A stretch of 64,000 nt of DNA. Origin: Gordionus sp. m RMFG-2023 (taxonomy: Eukaryota; Nematomorpha; Gordioida; Chordodea; Parachordodidae). Shown piece by piece: positions 47,701 to 58,264 of this stretch; the stretch's first letter is position 1; every line of letters begins with the position of its first letter. The stretch lies in contig NC_088779.1 of NCBI RefSeq assembly GCF_954871325.1, positions 1,257,121 through 1,321,120 of the forward strand. The letters are read 5' to 3'. Position numbers and translations under genes: made by a program. The notes beneath the pieces are model-generated. The model was not told the DNA's origin. It searched no databases and saw only the letters and a program-made list of their open reading frames with translations.

Positions 47701-49711
47701 TATACTAGATAAATTTGTGAATCTAGTTGAGGAAGATTATGATAATACTATACAAGAATTAACTAAGCAATGCAATTTTAAACTTAACAAAAAGCTAAAT
47801 ACTTCCGCAGCTATGTCAAATTACGTTTAAAACTAGATGCCACACCGAAAATCGTACCGTCAAGGCGTATACCATGTTCAAGAATTGATTTGATAACAAA
47901 AGAACTTCAAAAGTAGATAAACGACAAAATCATTGAACCTGTTGAAGATGTTAGATGGGCTAGTCTTCTCACTCCCGTTTTTAAGAGCGATGACTCACTT
48001 CGGCTCTGTGCTGACTTCAAAAATACTATTAGCCCTGCTTTAGAATATTTTAAGTACCCATACCGCGCATCAATGGATTTAATTGCAAAATTATCTAAAG
48101 GTAAGAAATTTACAAAGATTGAATTTAAAAAACGCATTTCTTCAAGTGCCTATACACAAAGAATCTAGAGATTTTTTCCCAATATCAACACAAGGGCTAT
48201 TACAGGTATAAAAGATGTTATATTTTATATTGAAGATCTACTGATTACTGGGGACGATGATGAAGCTTTTTTGAATAACATAAAAATTGTATTTGACAAG
48301 ATAAAAAATATGAACTTACACCAAATTTTACAAAAAAGTATATTTTTAAAGAAAAACTATGGTTCTTGGGGCATGATATAGAAGATAAAGGTATACATCC
48401 AAATGCAGATAAGATTAAAGCTATTTCAAACATGCCAGAACCGAAGACAAAAGAGGAATTGGCAACATTTTTGGAGATGGTGAGCTATTATCAAAAATTT
48501 ATATGTAATTTTGCAGACACAGCTGATCCCTTATACAAATGTTATAATACAATACCTTATAGGCTAAATTTTAAAAGGGGAAGAAGTGATGATGAACCAG
48601 TATGAAATCATTATACAAGTTGTAATTTATTCCGAAACGTCATTTCGTTACCTTCAGTGATAAAATTAAATATTTTATTATATAAACAACAAATTTTACT
48701 TGTATTTTCAGTGTAAAATAAATTTGATTCTTTAATAAAATAAACTTGGTTCATAAATTTATTAAAATATATTATGGGATTCTTTGATAAAATAAACCTG
48801 TTTCTTATTATTCATCCCAATATTATATTGAACACTTCTAGAAAACAACTGATAATGTACTAAAAGATTCAACATTTCTAAAGGAACCCTCTCAATATTC
48901 ATAAACCCGCTTTGCAAATAAAACATAATCAATAAAGATAACATCCTATTATTTAATAAATTAATTTTATATAAATATACTCTTATTTTGTTATGAATAT
49001 AATATATATATAATTTTACTTATAATTATGATGCAATAATAAAAATAAACAAATTTTTAATAAATTAGCTGTCTAAGTTGGCCAAAAATATTAGTCACAA
49101 TGATACCCATATTAGATGGGCTATAATAAATTTAATATATTTTAAAATTAGTTTATATAAATCTCAGATATATAGTTCAGATATATATATATAAAAGGAA
49201 TTTTAATATAATCATATTGATTATACAATAAATTATTAACATGTTAAAAATAATTTTGTAAAAATAAAAGTTGTTTGGAAAATATAATATAAAAAAATTA
49301 CTTAATTTTGATGTAATAAATACATCTGCTCTTTTTAAATTGAATTTAGGCAAAAGTTCTTCCAAAGTCTCTCCAATAATTTCTTCATTTCCATACATCT
49401 GAGCAGTGTCTTTAAAAAAATAAAAAATTTAAAGAATATTATATAAATTATTTTAACTAATAACTTAATTCATACATTATATTTAGCTAATAATTTTCTT
49501 TTTAGAGGTAGATATATAACAAAAATATATAATTTTATTTACCAAATGCCCTATATCCACATTCAAGAGCATACTTAAATACCTTGAACATTTCTTCTTT
49601 TTCAGTTATTTTATATGTACCTACTATAATTAAAAAATTAGCATGATTATATACTATATTACAGCCAAGCATAGGCATTTCATGTCCTGAGTTTAAATAT
49701 GAAAATTTCAT
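41787..49711 (-). CDS. Aldo-keto reductase paralogue 2, complete, five exons
   Basis: Cytosolic NAD(P)H-dependent carbonyl reductase of the AKR superfamily. Exons (minus): 49711-49663, 49623-49543, 49409-49302, 43854-43589, 42161-41787; 879 nt, 292 residues, phases 1,1,1,0, all GT..AG. Start ATG at 49711 gives MKFSYLNSGHEMPMLGLGTY, the family N-terminus. The tetrad is complete: Asp44 and Tyr49 (DTAQMYGNEE), Lys78 (ITSKL), His110 (DLFLIHWP). GVSNYT, IDQVEFHPYLYQ, EGYSPLGSPKS, LRWEIQHD and VIPKSANP follow in order. Length is close to the usual ~310. Introns are 39, 133, 5447 and 1427 nt; the third holds fossil retroelements and a MITE yet its splice sites are intact. It shares introns 1-3 with paralogue 1, which lacks intron 4. 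It is head-to-head with the methyltransferase gene. Confidence 0.95.
42209..42473 (+). repeat. Tandem repeat in AKR2 intron 4, 85-bp unit
   Basis: Two nearly identical 85-bp copies (from 42259 and 42344), flanked by shorter pieces at 42209 and 42423. All share GTCTGCTACGA-GT-GCCAT-like cores, so at least five cores are present. Contains GAGGTGAGTTATC in each full copy, a donor-like sequence on the plus strand only, opposite to the gene. Confidence 0.9.
42474..43588 (-). other. AKR2 intron 4, remainder
   Basis: AT-rich with a GC-word patch (about 42790-42960: ACCCAGCCCG, CGAGCCCGG, GGCCAGGCCCACG). No exon is needed here. Confidence 0.5.
43855..45869 (-). other. AKR2 intron 3, 3' part
   Basis: Contains the MITE at 44514-44715. 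A GC-richer patch at about 44095-44400 begins GGGTCATTCCACGTCAAAGT and looks like a transposon end, but no partner end was found. A 61-codon minus-strand ORF at 45044-45229 includes a TGACGTCA palindrome and no known family. Confidence 0.45.
44514..44715. mobile_element. hAT-type MITE, second subfamily
   Basis: 202 bp from TAGTGTTGTTAAAAAAG to GGTTTTTAACAACACTA, with a centre like the 8659 copy (ATAACCAAAAT, GTAAGCC, GGATGGCA, CACCAAATCT). Flanks TTGGCCAC (44503-44510, followed by TAC) and TTGGCCGC (44716-44723) are an 8-bp target duplication with one mismatch. Confidence 0.85.
45870..46930. mobile_element. Fossil Ty3/gypsy pieces: integrase part (plus) and RT part (minus)
   Basis: Two fragments of LTR-retroelement origin lie side by side in opposite orientation. 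At about 46280-46510 the plus strand shows an integrase core segment (VSDNGNNFTSNLF with the DNG box). At about 46630-46930 the minus strand resembles the reverse-transcriptase region found again at 47.9-48.6 kb. Broken and incomplete, with several breaks. No own terminal repeats seen; likely the result of old rearrangement. Confidence 0.7.
47230..48840 (+). mobile_element. Fossil Ty3/gypsy-like LTR retroelement, internally deleted
   Basis: Protease-like (QMDTGSRFSILP) and then reverse-transcriptase-like segments (TPCSRIDLITKEL-type linker, LRLCADFKNTI, KAISNMPEPKTKEEL) follow one another on the plus strand. The flanks at about 47235-47345 and 48715-48840 are direct repeats of each other (AAATAAA-TTGATTC/GGTTC, AATTTATTAAAATATAT, AAACCTGTTTCT-ATTATTC), most simply the remains of its LTRs. 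Gag, RNase H and integrase are not present between them. Broken, with at least half a dozen breaks; the divergence of the two repeats indicates an old insertion into the AKR2 intron. Confidence 0.72.
48841..49301 (-). other. AKR2 intron 3, 5' part
   Basis: AT-rich intron sequence after the donor at 49301; nothing recognisable. Confidence 0.5.
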
Positions 49712-50072
49712 TAAAAATAAATTTTAGCAAATTATTTATCTCATAGCTGGCAAGAGTGACTAGAAATATCAGAACAACTGTTTTTTGAATGATGTCTAAA
49801 GAAATATGAATGAATTTAAATTTTTTTAAATTTAATAACGATATAAAAAAAATTATTATCCTTGGCGATAATTTTTAATTTATTTTTTGGTAAAATTAAT
49901 AGGATTTTTATGTAAAATGAAAATAAAAATATTAATTTTAATTTAATTTAAAAAATGAAAGGACGTATTATTTCTTAAATTGACATCTTTCAATTAACAT
50001 TCTTAAAAAAAATTTTTAAAAAAATAACAAAATTACTAATTTTTATAAATTTTTTACTAAAAATATAATTTT
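49712..50072. promoter_or_regulatory. Shared divergent promoter region, AKR2 and methyltransferase
   Basis: Only 361 bp separate the two start codons, which point away from each other, so both 5' UTRs and core promoters must lie here unless upstream non-coding exons exist. The region is extremely rich in A and T; no specific motif can be named. Confidence 0.6.
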
Positions 50073-51373
50073 ATGGCAAGATTCATCTCTGTATATTTGC
50101 TAGACGGAGGATTTGCTTCTCAGCTTGAAAGAAATGGTCATCATATACCTGAAACCAACTCAATATGGTCCTCAATATATTTAATAACAGATCCAAAATC
50201 TGTGGTAGAAGTTCATAAACAATTTATAGCTGCAGGATCGGATATAATTACCACAAATACCTATCAAGCAAGTATCAAAGGTTTTTATGAAACCTCTCAT
50301 TTTAATAGCAGACAAGCATTAGATAGCATAGACCTAGCTGTAAAATTAGCTGAAAGAGCTATTCATGAAACAGGTTGCCTAAGATCCAATAAAACATATG
50401 AAAATCAAAACAAACTAGACATCTTAAATCAGCAAAATAACCATAACTTACAAATCAATCAAAAGATTAATACTGAAAAAACTCATGATTATAATTTATT
50501 AACTTTCAAAAAAATTATCATGATAGCTGGTTCTGTAGGGCCATATGGAGCCTCATTGTGTGACCAGAGTGAATATTCAAACATATATTTGGAGAATGTA
50601 ACCCAAATATTTTTAAAGGAATGGCATAGGCCTCGAATTGTTCAATTACTTGATAGTGGTGTAGATATTTTAGCATGCGAAACTATTCCTTGTATTAAGG
50701 AAGCTCTGGCTATAGCAGAATTATTGAAAGAATTGTCTTTTGCATTTAAATATAAAGGTTAAATACTTCATTTTAAATTTATAACATGCTTTATTTTTTT
50801 ATATCAGATATTAAGGCATGGTTCAGTTTTACAATTAGATCCAATTTAGAAAACAATGAAGAAAATGTTGCGAGACATATGATAAGTAGTGGTGAACCTT
50901 TTATAAAAGCTTATGATATTTTATCAATTTACCCCCAAGTCATAGCTATGGGGGTGAATTGTGTCCATCCTGGGCTGATTGAACCATTATTGTGTGAAAT
51001 TGCTAGCCATCGATTAATAGTCAAAAATAACTATTTTGACCATGAATCAGGGAAGGGAGTAGGCAAAGAAGTCAGATCTATAAATGCTTTAAAAATGACA
51101 AATAATTTTAAGACTATAAAATTTTCATCACCCAACTGTCCAGCTTTGATAGTTTACCCCAACAGAGGTGAAATATGGGATCCCATGAACAAGAAATGGC
51201 GAAATGCTGATAAAAATCAATTGCCTTTATCAGGTTATCTAAATAAATGGGTAGAACTGGGTGCAACTTACATAGGTGGGTGTTGCAGGGTTTACAAGGA
51301 AGACATTCAGCAAATGAGAGGTGTTATAGATACTTATTTTAAAACCTGCATAACCAACAACAGTGATATGTGA
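50073..51373 (+). CDS. Homocysteine S-methyltransferase-like protein (Pfam S-methyl_trans type), two exons
   Basis: Zinc-dependent enzyme family that transfers a methyl group from betaine, S-methylmethionine or similar donors to homocysteine, or related thiols. Exons 50073-50757 and 50808-51373 with a 50-nt intron (phase 1) give 416 residues. LLDGGFASQLE opens the barrel (DGG at 11-13), followed by GSDIITTNTYQAS, AGSVGPYGASL, ILACETIP, MGVNCVHP and YIGGCCRVYKEDI. The three zinc-ligand cysteines of the family are present: Cys280 (GVNC) and Cys387/388 (GGCC). It is longer than the usual 310-340 because of two polar Asn/Lys-rich inserts, about residues 102-145 and 302-334. The methyl donor cannot be inferred. 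Shares its promoter region with AKR2. Confidence 0.93.
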
Positions 51374-51404
51374 TTTTATAATATTGATTTTGAATTAGAG
51401 TTCT

Positions 51405-51605
51405 ACATTACCTGGTCTGTCAGAGAACACGTGAGCTTGACCAGACAATTTTACTAGACTGGGCAAAAATTCAACTGGCTGGGCATTATGCCAAAAAAAA
51501 TTAACAGCTAACCATAATTGAATTTTTTCTTTAATGGACCTAGCTGCAGAAAATTAGAGGCAGACATTTAAATAATGGGCCAGGCAACTTGTAACAAAAA
51601 TCAAC
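51405..51605 (+). repeat. GC-word repeat family, short copy
   Basis: Starts ACCTGGTCTGTCAGAG and carries GCTTGACCAGAC, GACTGGGC, GGCTGGGC and GGGCCAGGC words separated by AT-rich spacers, like the larger copies at 26815 and 37150. Confidence 0.45.
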
Positions 51606-51840
51606 TAAGCTTGTGGGTCTTTGTTTTAATGTATTTAAATTTATATAAATATGCTAATTTTTTAAACTTATTTTTAAATGATAGATAAAAGCTCAATTGT
51701 TATTATTATTTTTTCATTGGTTATACAATTATTATCAACTAGTTATAAATTTTAATCAACTAATTATGTGTCTGCTGTCGATAATGTAACCCAAGGCAAT
51801 ACAGATTATATTTCATTCCTTATGCCATTTAAAATAAAAC

Positions 51841-52553
51841 AACCTTTATATTGGTGAATGTTGGTGGTTTGGAGACATTTTATCAAGATGGCAATTTATC
51901 ACTCAGTTATTTGATAATGCGACATTTGAACAGGCAAAACTTTATCAATATATACTTGATACTGAATTTAATATATTTGAAAAGTTAAATTGTGATAATA
52001 TCTGATTTTTTGACTTTCCCCTTAAAATTCGATATTTAAAAAAGTAAATTTTTTTTATTGAAAAAAACTAATATTTTTCATAAGTATAATTTCTTAAAAT
52101 TTCATAAGGAATGATTTTAATTTATTCCTTTTATTAGTTATTATAAACCAATATTGCTCAAGTAGAAAATATAAATTATGTATAAAATATTTTATTGCTT
52201 GAAATATGGGCAATATAAAAAATATAAAAGAATCCTAGTTTATAATTCGAAACATGTATGAAATCGTTTATTTTAAATCTACATATTTCTGAGGTATAAT
52301 TTTGTTCCCAATATGGCTTAAATCTATAAGGGTCTTATGTTTTTGCATATTTTTTGAATCCCTTCTAAAATTCCCCAAAGTGTTGACTGATAACATTGGT
52401 TTAGGGATGGAATTGCCTTCAGATCAATTTGTTTGGTTGGTACCATCTAAAGTAGAATTGTTTTTTCAACAATCTTATATTATAGAGATGAGCGACAAAA
52501 TTATTTTGATGTCCTATAAACAAATTACAACAAAAAATATATATTTTTACTAG
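51841..52553 (+). other. Two unassigned coding-like segments
   Basis: At 51841-52005 one plus frame reads 54 codons to a stop with protein-like composition (CWWFGDILSRWQFITQLF). At 52302-52553 another holds 83 codons, including VLTDNIGLGMELPSDQF and VWLVPSKVELFFQQS. Both look more like real or decayed protein than their surroundings, but I recognise no family, see no convincing splice pair joining them, and cannot exclude a transposon. Plus strand, downstream of the methyltransferase. Confidence 0.35.
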
Positions 52554-55524
52554 GATTTATACATCCTTGGATATAGATCTACTCACGGTAGGAAATAAGC
52601 ACAGATGAGCTATTCAATTCTCCAAATATTTCTGTCAAGGCATCATATGATCTGATGATGGTATAAAAAAAATTGATGAGGTTACAAATGAAGATTCTTG
52701 TAAAAAAGATTTAATAAATTTTTAAAAAATAAAGGTCATCCTTTAAATATTTTCAATTAAATATAATACAACCCTTCCATCTTCTGTGCCAATTAAACGT
52801 GAGCTGTGCTGCTAAGTGCTTTTGTATATCTGATCTAAATTTAAAAAATAAATGACAAATTGTTACAAAAAAGAACTTAGCTTGTAATATATATAATTTT
52901 TGTATAATTTAATTTTTTTATTATCCATTTGAAAAAAATAAAATTTATATTTAACATTTTTTAAGTAAAACGTAACGGCCACAATATTTCATTCAGAAAA
53001 ACTATTACGCAAGCCTGAAGATTGTGTTAATAGAAGGAACAAATGTCTAGATATATATTATCGAAATATTTAGGCAATATTTTTTCTGGCTAAAATATTG
53101 AGTTAGCCGTTTTTAAAAATAGGCTTAAAATGAGGCTTTTAACAACACTAAAAAGGTAAACCCTTTGTCTAAAATTTTTTTTTTTAAAAAATCAGTTATT
53201 ATATTAAAAATAGGTTCAATAAATAAAAATACATATTTAAAACGAAACAAATGAGAATTAGGAATTAACATAATAAAACATTAAATTTCTCTTTATTCGA
53301 AATTTAATAAAAGTATCACTTTATAATTGGTGAAATTGCTAAAAAAAAATTTAGATGCAGTCGAATAAGATTGTTTTTGGAGATAGAAATGGAATTCGAT
53401 AGGAAGTTCTAAATCGCTAAAATTAAATTAAGAATATTTTTTTCATATGTCCACAATCTTTATAGTGATAATAATAATATTAACAGATTCTGAATCAACA
53501 CATATATTTTCTATCATTATCTTAAAAATCGCGCAAACGTGGGAAATATCTTAAAAGAGTTAATTCGCCATCATGGATTCGATATTAAATTTAGTAAATA
53601 AATTGAATTTTTTTAAAATCATATTAAAATATGCATTTAAGATTGAAAATTTTTTTTTTATTTCAATCCTATTTTTAAACATCGCCAGAATTAATATTTC
53701 ATCTGATTTTTCGGTTTAATTTTAATCAAAACAACGTTTACTCGTCAAGGTTTTTTGTTGGAGAAGCGATTCAGTTGTCTGAGAAGAAAAGGAAAAGTTG
53801 GAATTGAGTGAGTTTCTAATATTTTATCAGCTGATATACCTAATATAATAACGTTCATTCCCCTTACTATATTCCATGGACATAAATATAGTGCTGTGTA
53901 ATTAGCTTGTGGACTCCAAAACGACTTTGTCAAATTTTTAGATGATAACATTGGCGGAAGGTAATTAAGCATCGGCTAAGGAGCTTTGCTAGTCTTACGA
54001 CCGCGTTACATAGGATATGCATAGCCTTAAATATTTTTTTTTATATTTATACTAAATATTTTTTGACTAATTAGTTTTGGCCCATTTAATATTTAATCAA
54101 AAAACTAGGTTAAGCTCCTTCAAGTAAATATTTTATAGCATCTTAATTATTTGAAAACAACTACAATATTATTATTGTTATTATTATCTATAGGTTAAGC
54201 ATTATTTATATTTTCTTTAAAGATTTGAATTCATTCAACAACGGATAAAAAAAAATCTAGAGGTTTAGCTGGATCGCCATCTTACATTTTAATTATAATT
54301 CCAACTTATATTAAAATACAGATTAAATAATTCTGTTTAGGAGGAGTTTAGTGCTAGATGCCCTTAGATTTTTTAATGAATAAACCTCCTCCCTTTTCCC
54401 AAATTATTGTTTTGGATTAATAAATTATTGTCTATTATTTTCCTTTTATTTTCCATTTTTTTTTTGTTTTGCTCAATTTAATTTCGTTTTTAGCCCCCTT
54501 TCAAACTTAAACTGAAAGTCACCCTATAATAGAATTATTTTTTTTTAAATTTAACCGTAATCCTTTCACATTTATTTTTAAATCCAGAGGTATTTACATA
54601 ATTATAACAATTCCAAAATTATAATATAAATATGAAACAATTTAATATATTAATAAAAAAAAAATAAACATTTGAATAAACAGATCAAAAGATATATTCA
54701 TCGACACTTCTTTAAAGGCACCATTTTAGACCTGTTCATTCATGATAAATCTTTTTAGAAAAATGTCTTAGTCTATTTTAATGCTTTGATAAATGGTCCA
54801 TTATCATGGATTATGAATATAAATTAACAACATTTTATTAAAAATATTATCAGATTATTGTAATTCAAATTTTATGACATGAATGAACAAGGAATTAAGC
54901 AATACTCGATTTTATTTATTTATTAAATATAATATATAATTAAAAAATAACATTCTCCTTTAACTCCACTGCGGGATTAAGGCAGAACGTCAAAATAATA
55001 ATTTAAGGCAATTTATTCCTATTATTATTATCTATTTACGCAATATTTACCAAAAATAAGCTCTTACTGTCACAAAAAATAATGGAATGCAGCATCAAAA
55101 ACAATAAAAAATCAAAAGCAAATGTTTGAATTTAATGTTTTGATTAATTTGTATAAAAAATCATTACCAAACTTTAATCTTTTTCTAAATGGTGAGCCGT
55201 GTTTTATTTTGTTTAAATTATAATTTTGAATAATAATTAACAACAAATATATTATTTATTTATTTTTTTATTGAAATTATCATATTCAAATAATATAAAA
55301 ATAATTTATTATAAAATTGATATGTTTCACATTGAGAATCATTTGGTTCCTGCAATATTACTCTTTTATGTCTTTATTGAGAATACATCTATATCATCTT
55401 CAATCTTGATTACGAAATGATTAAAATGATCAAATTTCAATGTTAAATATTATAGGAATTATTACATTAGGTATAGCTTTATGTCTTATTCTAGTAAAAT
55501 CTAAAATATTTCTTACATCATAAG
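52554..55524. other. Intergenic, repeats
   Basis: AT-rich. Holds a truncated MITE (52974-53150) and a 75-codon minus-strand ORF at 53745-53972 (NYTALYLCPWNIVRGMNV) with protein-like composition but no family I know. Nothing else can be named. Confidence 0.4.
52974..53150. mobile_element. hAT-type MITE, left end missing
   Basis: Family centre (ACTATTACGCAAGCCTGAAG, GAAGGAACAAATGTCTAGA) and an intact right end (GAGTTAGCCGTTTTTAAAAA to TTTTAACAACACTA at 53150). The left inverted end has been lost or replaced. Confidence 0.8.
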
Positions 55525-55747
55525 TAGTGTTGTTAAACGGCTCGTTTTGAGCCGATTTTTAAAAACGGCTAACTCAATATTCCACCCAAAATAATATTAC
55601 GCAAGCCTGAAGATTTTGCTTGTAGAATGAACAAAGGTTTGGACATCTATCAACGAAATCTCAGGGCTTAGGCAACATTTTTCTGGCTAAAATATTGAGT
55701 TAGCCGTTTTTAAAAATCGGCTCAAAACGAGTCGTTTAACAACACTA
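55525..55747. mobile_element. hAT-type MITE, reference full-length copy
   Basis: 223 bp. Long inverted ends: TAGTGTTGTTAAACGGCTCG, then TTTTGAGCCGATTTTTAAAA and ACGGCTAACTCAATATT, mirrored on the right nearly base for base. A perfect 8-bp direct repeat ATCATAAG flanks it (55517-55524 and 55748-55755). Non-coding. The perfect target duplication and high end symmetry mark it as the youngest copy here. Confidence 0.95.
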
Positions 55748-55859
55748 ATCATAAGTTTGTTCCAAGTGTATTATTTTTCCTTGCCAATGCTATTAAATTA
55801 TAATGGAATACTATTTGAGTAGAAGAGTTAATCTCTTGAATATCATTGTTTAGGTTTTA

Positions 55860-57660
55860 TCTTTGATTTTCAAAAAGTTTACTGAATATCTGATTTTCCA
55901 TTTTCATCTAGACATTTTAGTAACTTTTTAAAATTTGTTTCGTGTTTCTCTCTATTTTTCTAGATTATTATAAAATCATCTAAATAACAAGCTACTCCCT
56001 CAAAATCTTTTAATAAATTCTAGATGGCTCGTTGAAATATTGCTGGAGAAGACGATATACCAAAAGGTAGTCTTGTATATTTAAATAATCCTCTATGCGT
56101 ATCGATTACAAGATATTTTGAGACTCTTCACCCACTTTAATTTGAAAATAGGCATCTGAGAAATCCAATATTGAAAATTCCTCTCCTTTTCCCAAATTGG
56201 CTAATAAATCTTGGATTCTTGGTATTGGATATGAATTAATATTTATATTTTGATTTATAGTTCTTTGAAAATCCACGCAAATTCTTAATGTTTTATCTTT
56301 CTTTTGAACAATTACTATGGGTGATGCATAAAGTGAATGATTAATTTTCTCTATTACTCATATTTTTTGCAATCTATCTAAATCTTCTTCAACTTTATCT
56401 TTTAATGCGTATGGTATGGGACGTGATTTACAGTAAATTGGTTTCTCGTTTTTCATATATATTTGTGCCTTAAAATCTTTCAAGCATAATTCTTTGGTAA
56501 ATAATTGAGGAAATTCATTTTATATATTATATTATTTATTTGTATGGTCCTTTCAAGTAATTCAGTCATTTTGGGAAATTTAGTTATCCAATTTTAAATT
56601 AGATTTTTGGTATATCCTTATATAATTATGAGAGGTAGTTCTAATGTTCGCCCTTTCTATTGTACTTTTACTACAGTCTGACCCAATAGTAATATATTGG
56701 TTCCTGTATAGCTTTTAGGTTTTAGCATGCAAGGATGATTAAGTTTATTTTTCCAATCTATTTCGTTAATTATACTGACCCCAGCTCCAGTATCCAATTC
56801 CATTCTTATATCTCTGTTGTATATTTTGACATCCACCCACAATTCTGGATTATATTCGTTTGTTTTATTATTAATAAAATTCACTATTTTTTTTCTACAG
56901 ACTCGAGCAATGTGCCAAATTTTGTTGCATAACATGTGGCATTCTTGAAAAGACAATTTTCCCTTCTGTGATTTCCGTCGCAGAAGTAGGATGGATTAGG
57001 TTTTTGTAGCTCGCATTATAATTATTATATGATTTTGATTGTTTATCATTATCATTATTAACTTTTTTAATTTTATTTATAATATCAATATGTTCCTCTT
57101 CTAAATGATCGGTTTTAGTTTCATCATTTTGTATTAATTTGTATTTTTTATTGCTGTTTCTACTGCAGTAGCTATCTGAATAGCTCTATTTATGTCTATA
57201 TCGTCTTCTAGTAATCTTTGTAAAATTTTTGGATTATTTATTCCGAATATAAATTTATCTCTTAATATTTAAATATTCCTCAAAATCACAAGTCGTTGCT
57301 AATTTTCGTAGATTTTGTATATAGTCTATTAATTTTTCATTATTTTGCTGATTATATTGATAAAAATTTTATCTCTACTATTATATTAGGTTTGGGATGA
57401 AAATGTTTGATTAAAATATTATGTATTTCTAATACCTCTTTGTTTCCCGGTCTATTAGGTGCACATAAATTTACCAGTATTTTGTAAGTATCACATGCTA
57501 TTGTTGTTAATAACAGAGATTTTACTTGTGATGATGTTAAACTTGGTTGTGTGTTTTTAAATTCTTGAAAATAAGTTGTACCAATCTTTGTAACACGGGT
57601 TCGAATCCGATAGACTTTTTATAGACTGCGCCATTTTTTGTGATGTAATCTCATTTTAGT
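55860..57660 (-). mobile_element. Fossil Ty3/gypsy retroelement, gag-protease-RT part
   Basis: On the minus strand a primer-binding-site-like segment (ATCGGATTCGAACCCGTG, complementary to a tRNA T arm, with TGGCGCAGTC just before it) lies near 57590-57640. It is followed by a gag-like region with a zinc-knuckle-like cysteine cluster (about 56890-57620). Next come protease (ELDTGAGVSIINEIDW, about 56660-56850) and reverse transcriptase (LRICVDFQ, then NINSYPIPRIQDLLANLG, about 55930-56460). It stops inside RT; integrase and a 3' LTR are not seen. Broken, with roughly six or more breaks; an old copy. Confidence 0.85.
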
Positions 57661-58264
57661 GTAGTAAAATATCGAAATCTTTTTATTCTTCCATTTAATA
57701 TCCAAAATAAAAATCATAATATTAACATATCAATACTAAATAATGTGATTAAAAAATAAGTCAGATTTTTAAGGTTGAGTTAATTATTTTTTAAAGTTTA
57801 TATAATAAAATTGAGGCCAAGTAAATTAATTTTGGCTAAAATATATATACATATATGCTTTTTTTCTTTAAACATTTTTCTTATAAATCATTTTTAAAAA
57901 ATAACCGGGTCTCTCTTTATTTTGTTTATTTTTAAAAAAATTATTTATGTTTTTTTGTTTTTTAAAGGACTTTTCAGTAAAATGCTTACATGACAAACTT
58001 ATGGTTTTTATATAGCAAAATAAAAATGAACTAAAATGTCTCCTAAAAGGAAATATAAATAAAAATTACAAAAAAATATTAATTGTATAATGTGGCATAG
58101 GGCAAACTTTCATATTAATGAATGACCAGTCGAGGCCATGACCATGAGTAGAACGTAAAAGGTAAAAAGTAAACTGAATGTTGTTCTCAAAAAATAGATC
58201 TCTTCAATCGGCAGGTTGGTATATGATGGATAGGACCAGATTTTTTTTACCTTCCTTCAATACT
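57661..58264. other. Region between gypsy fossil and Penelope-type repeat
   Basis: AT-rich. Includes a short match (57780-57845) to the distal end of the repeat at 58265-59062: GAGTTAATTAT, AATTGAGGCC and AATTAATTTTGGCTAAAATAT in the same order. No gene. Confidence 0.55.

Noticed and set aside
57590-57615. Possible tRNA or SINE (GGGTTCGAATCC B box)
   Set aside because: No A box or paired arms at tRNA spacing. On the minus strand it fits the primer-binding-site position of the gypsy fossil instead.
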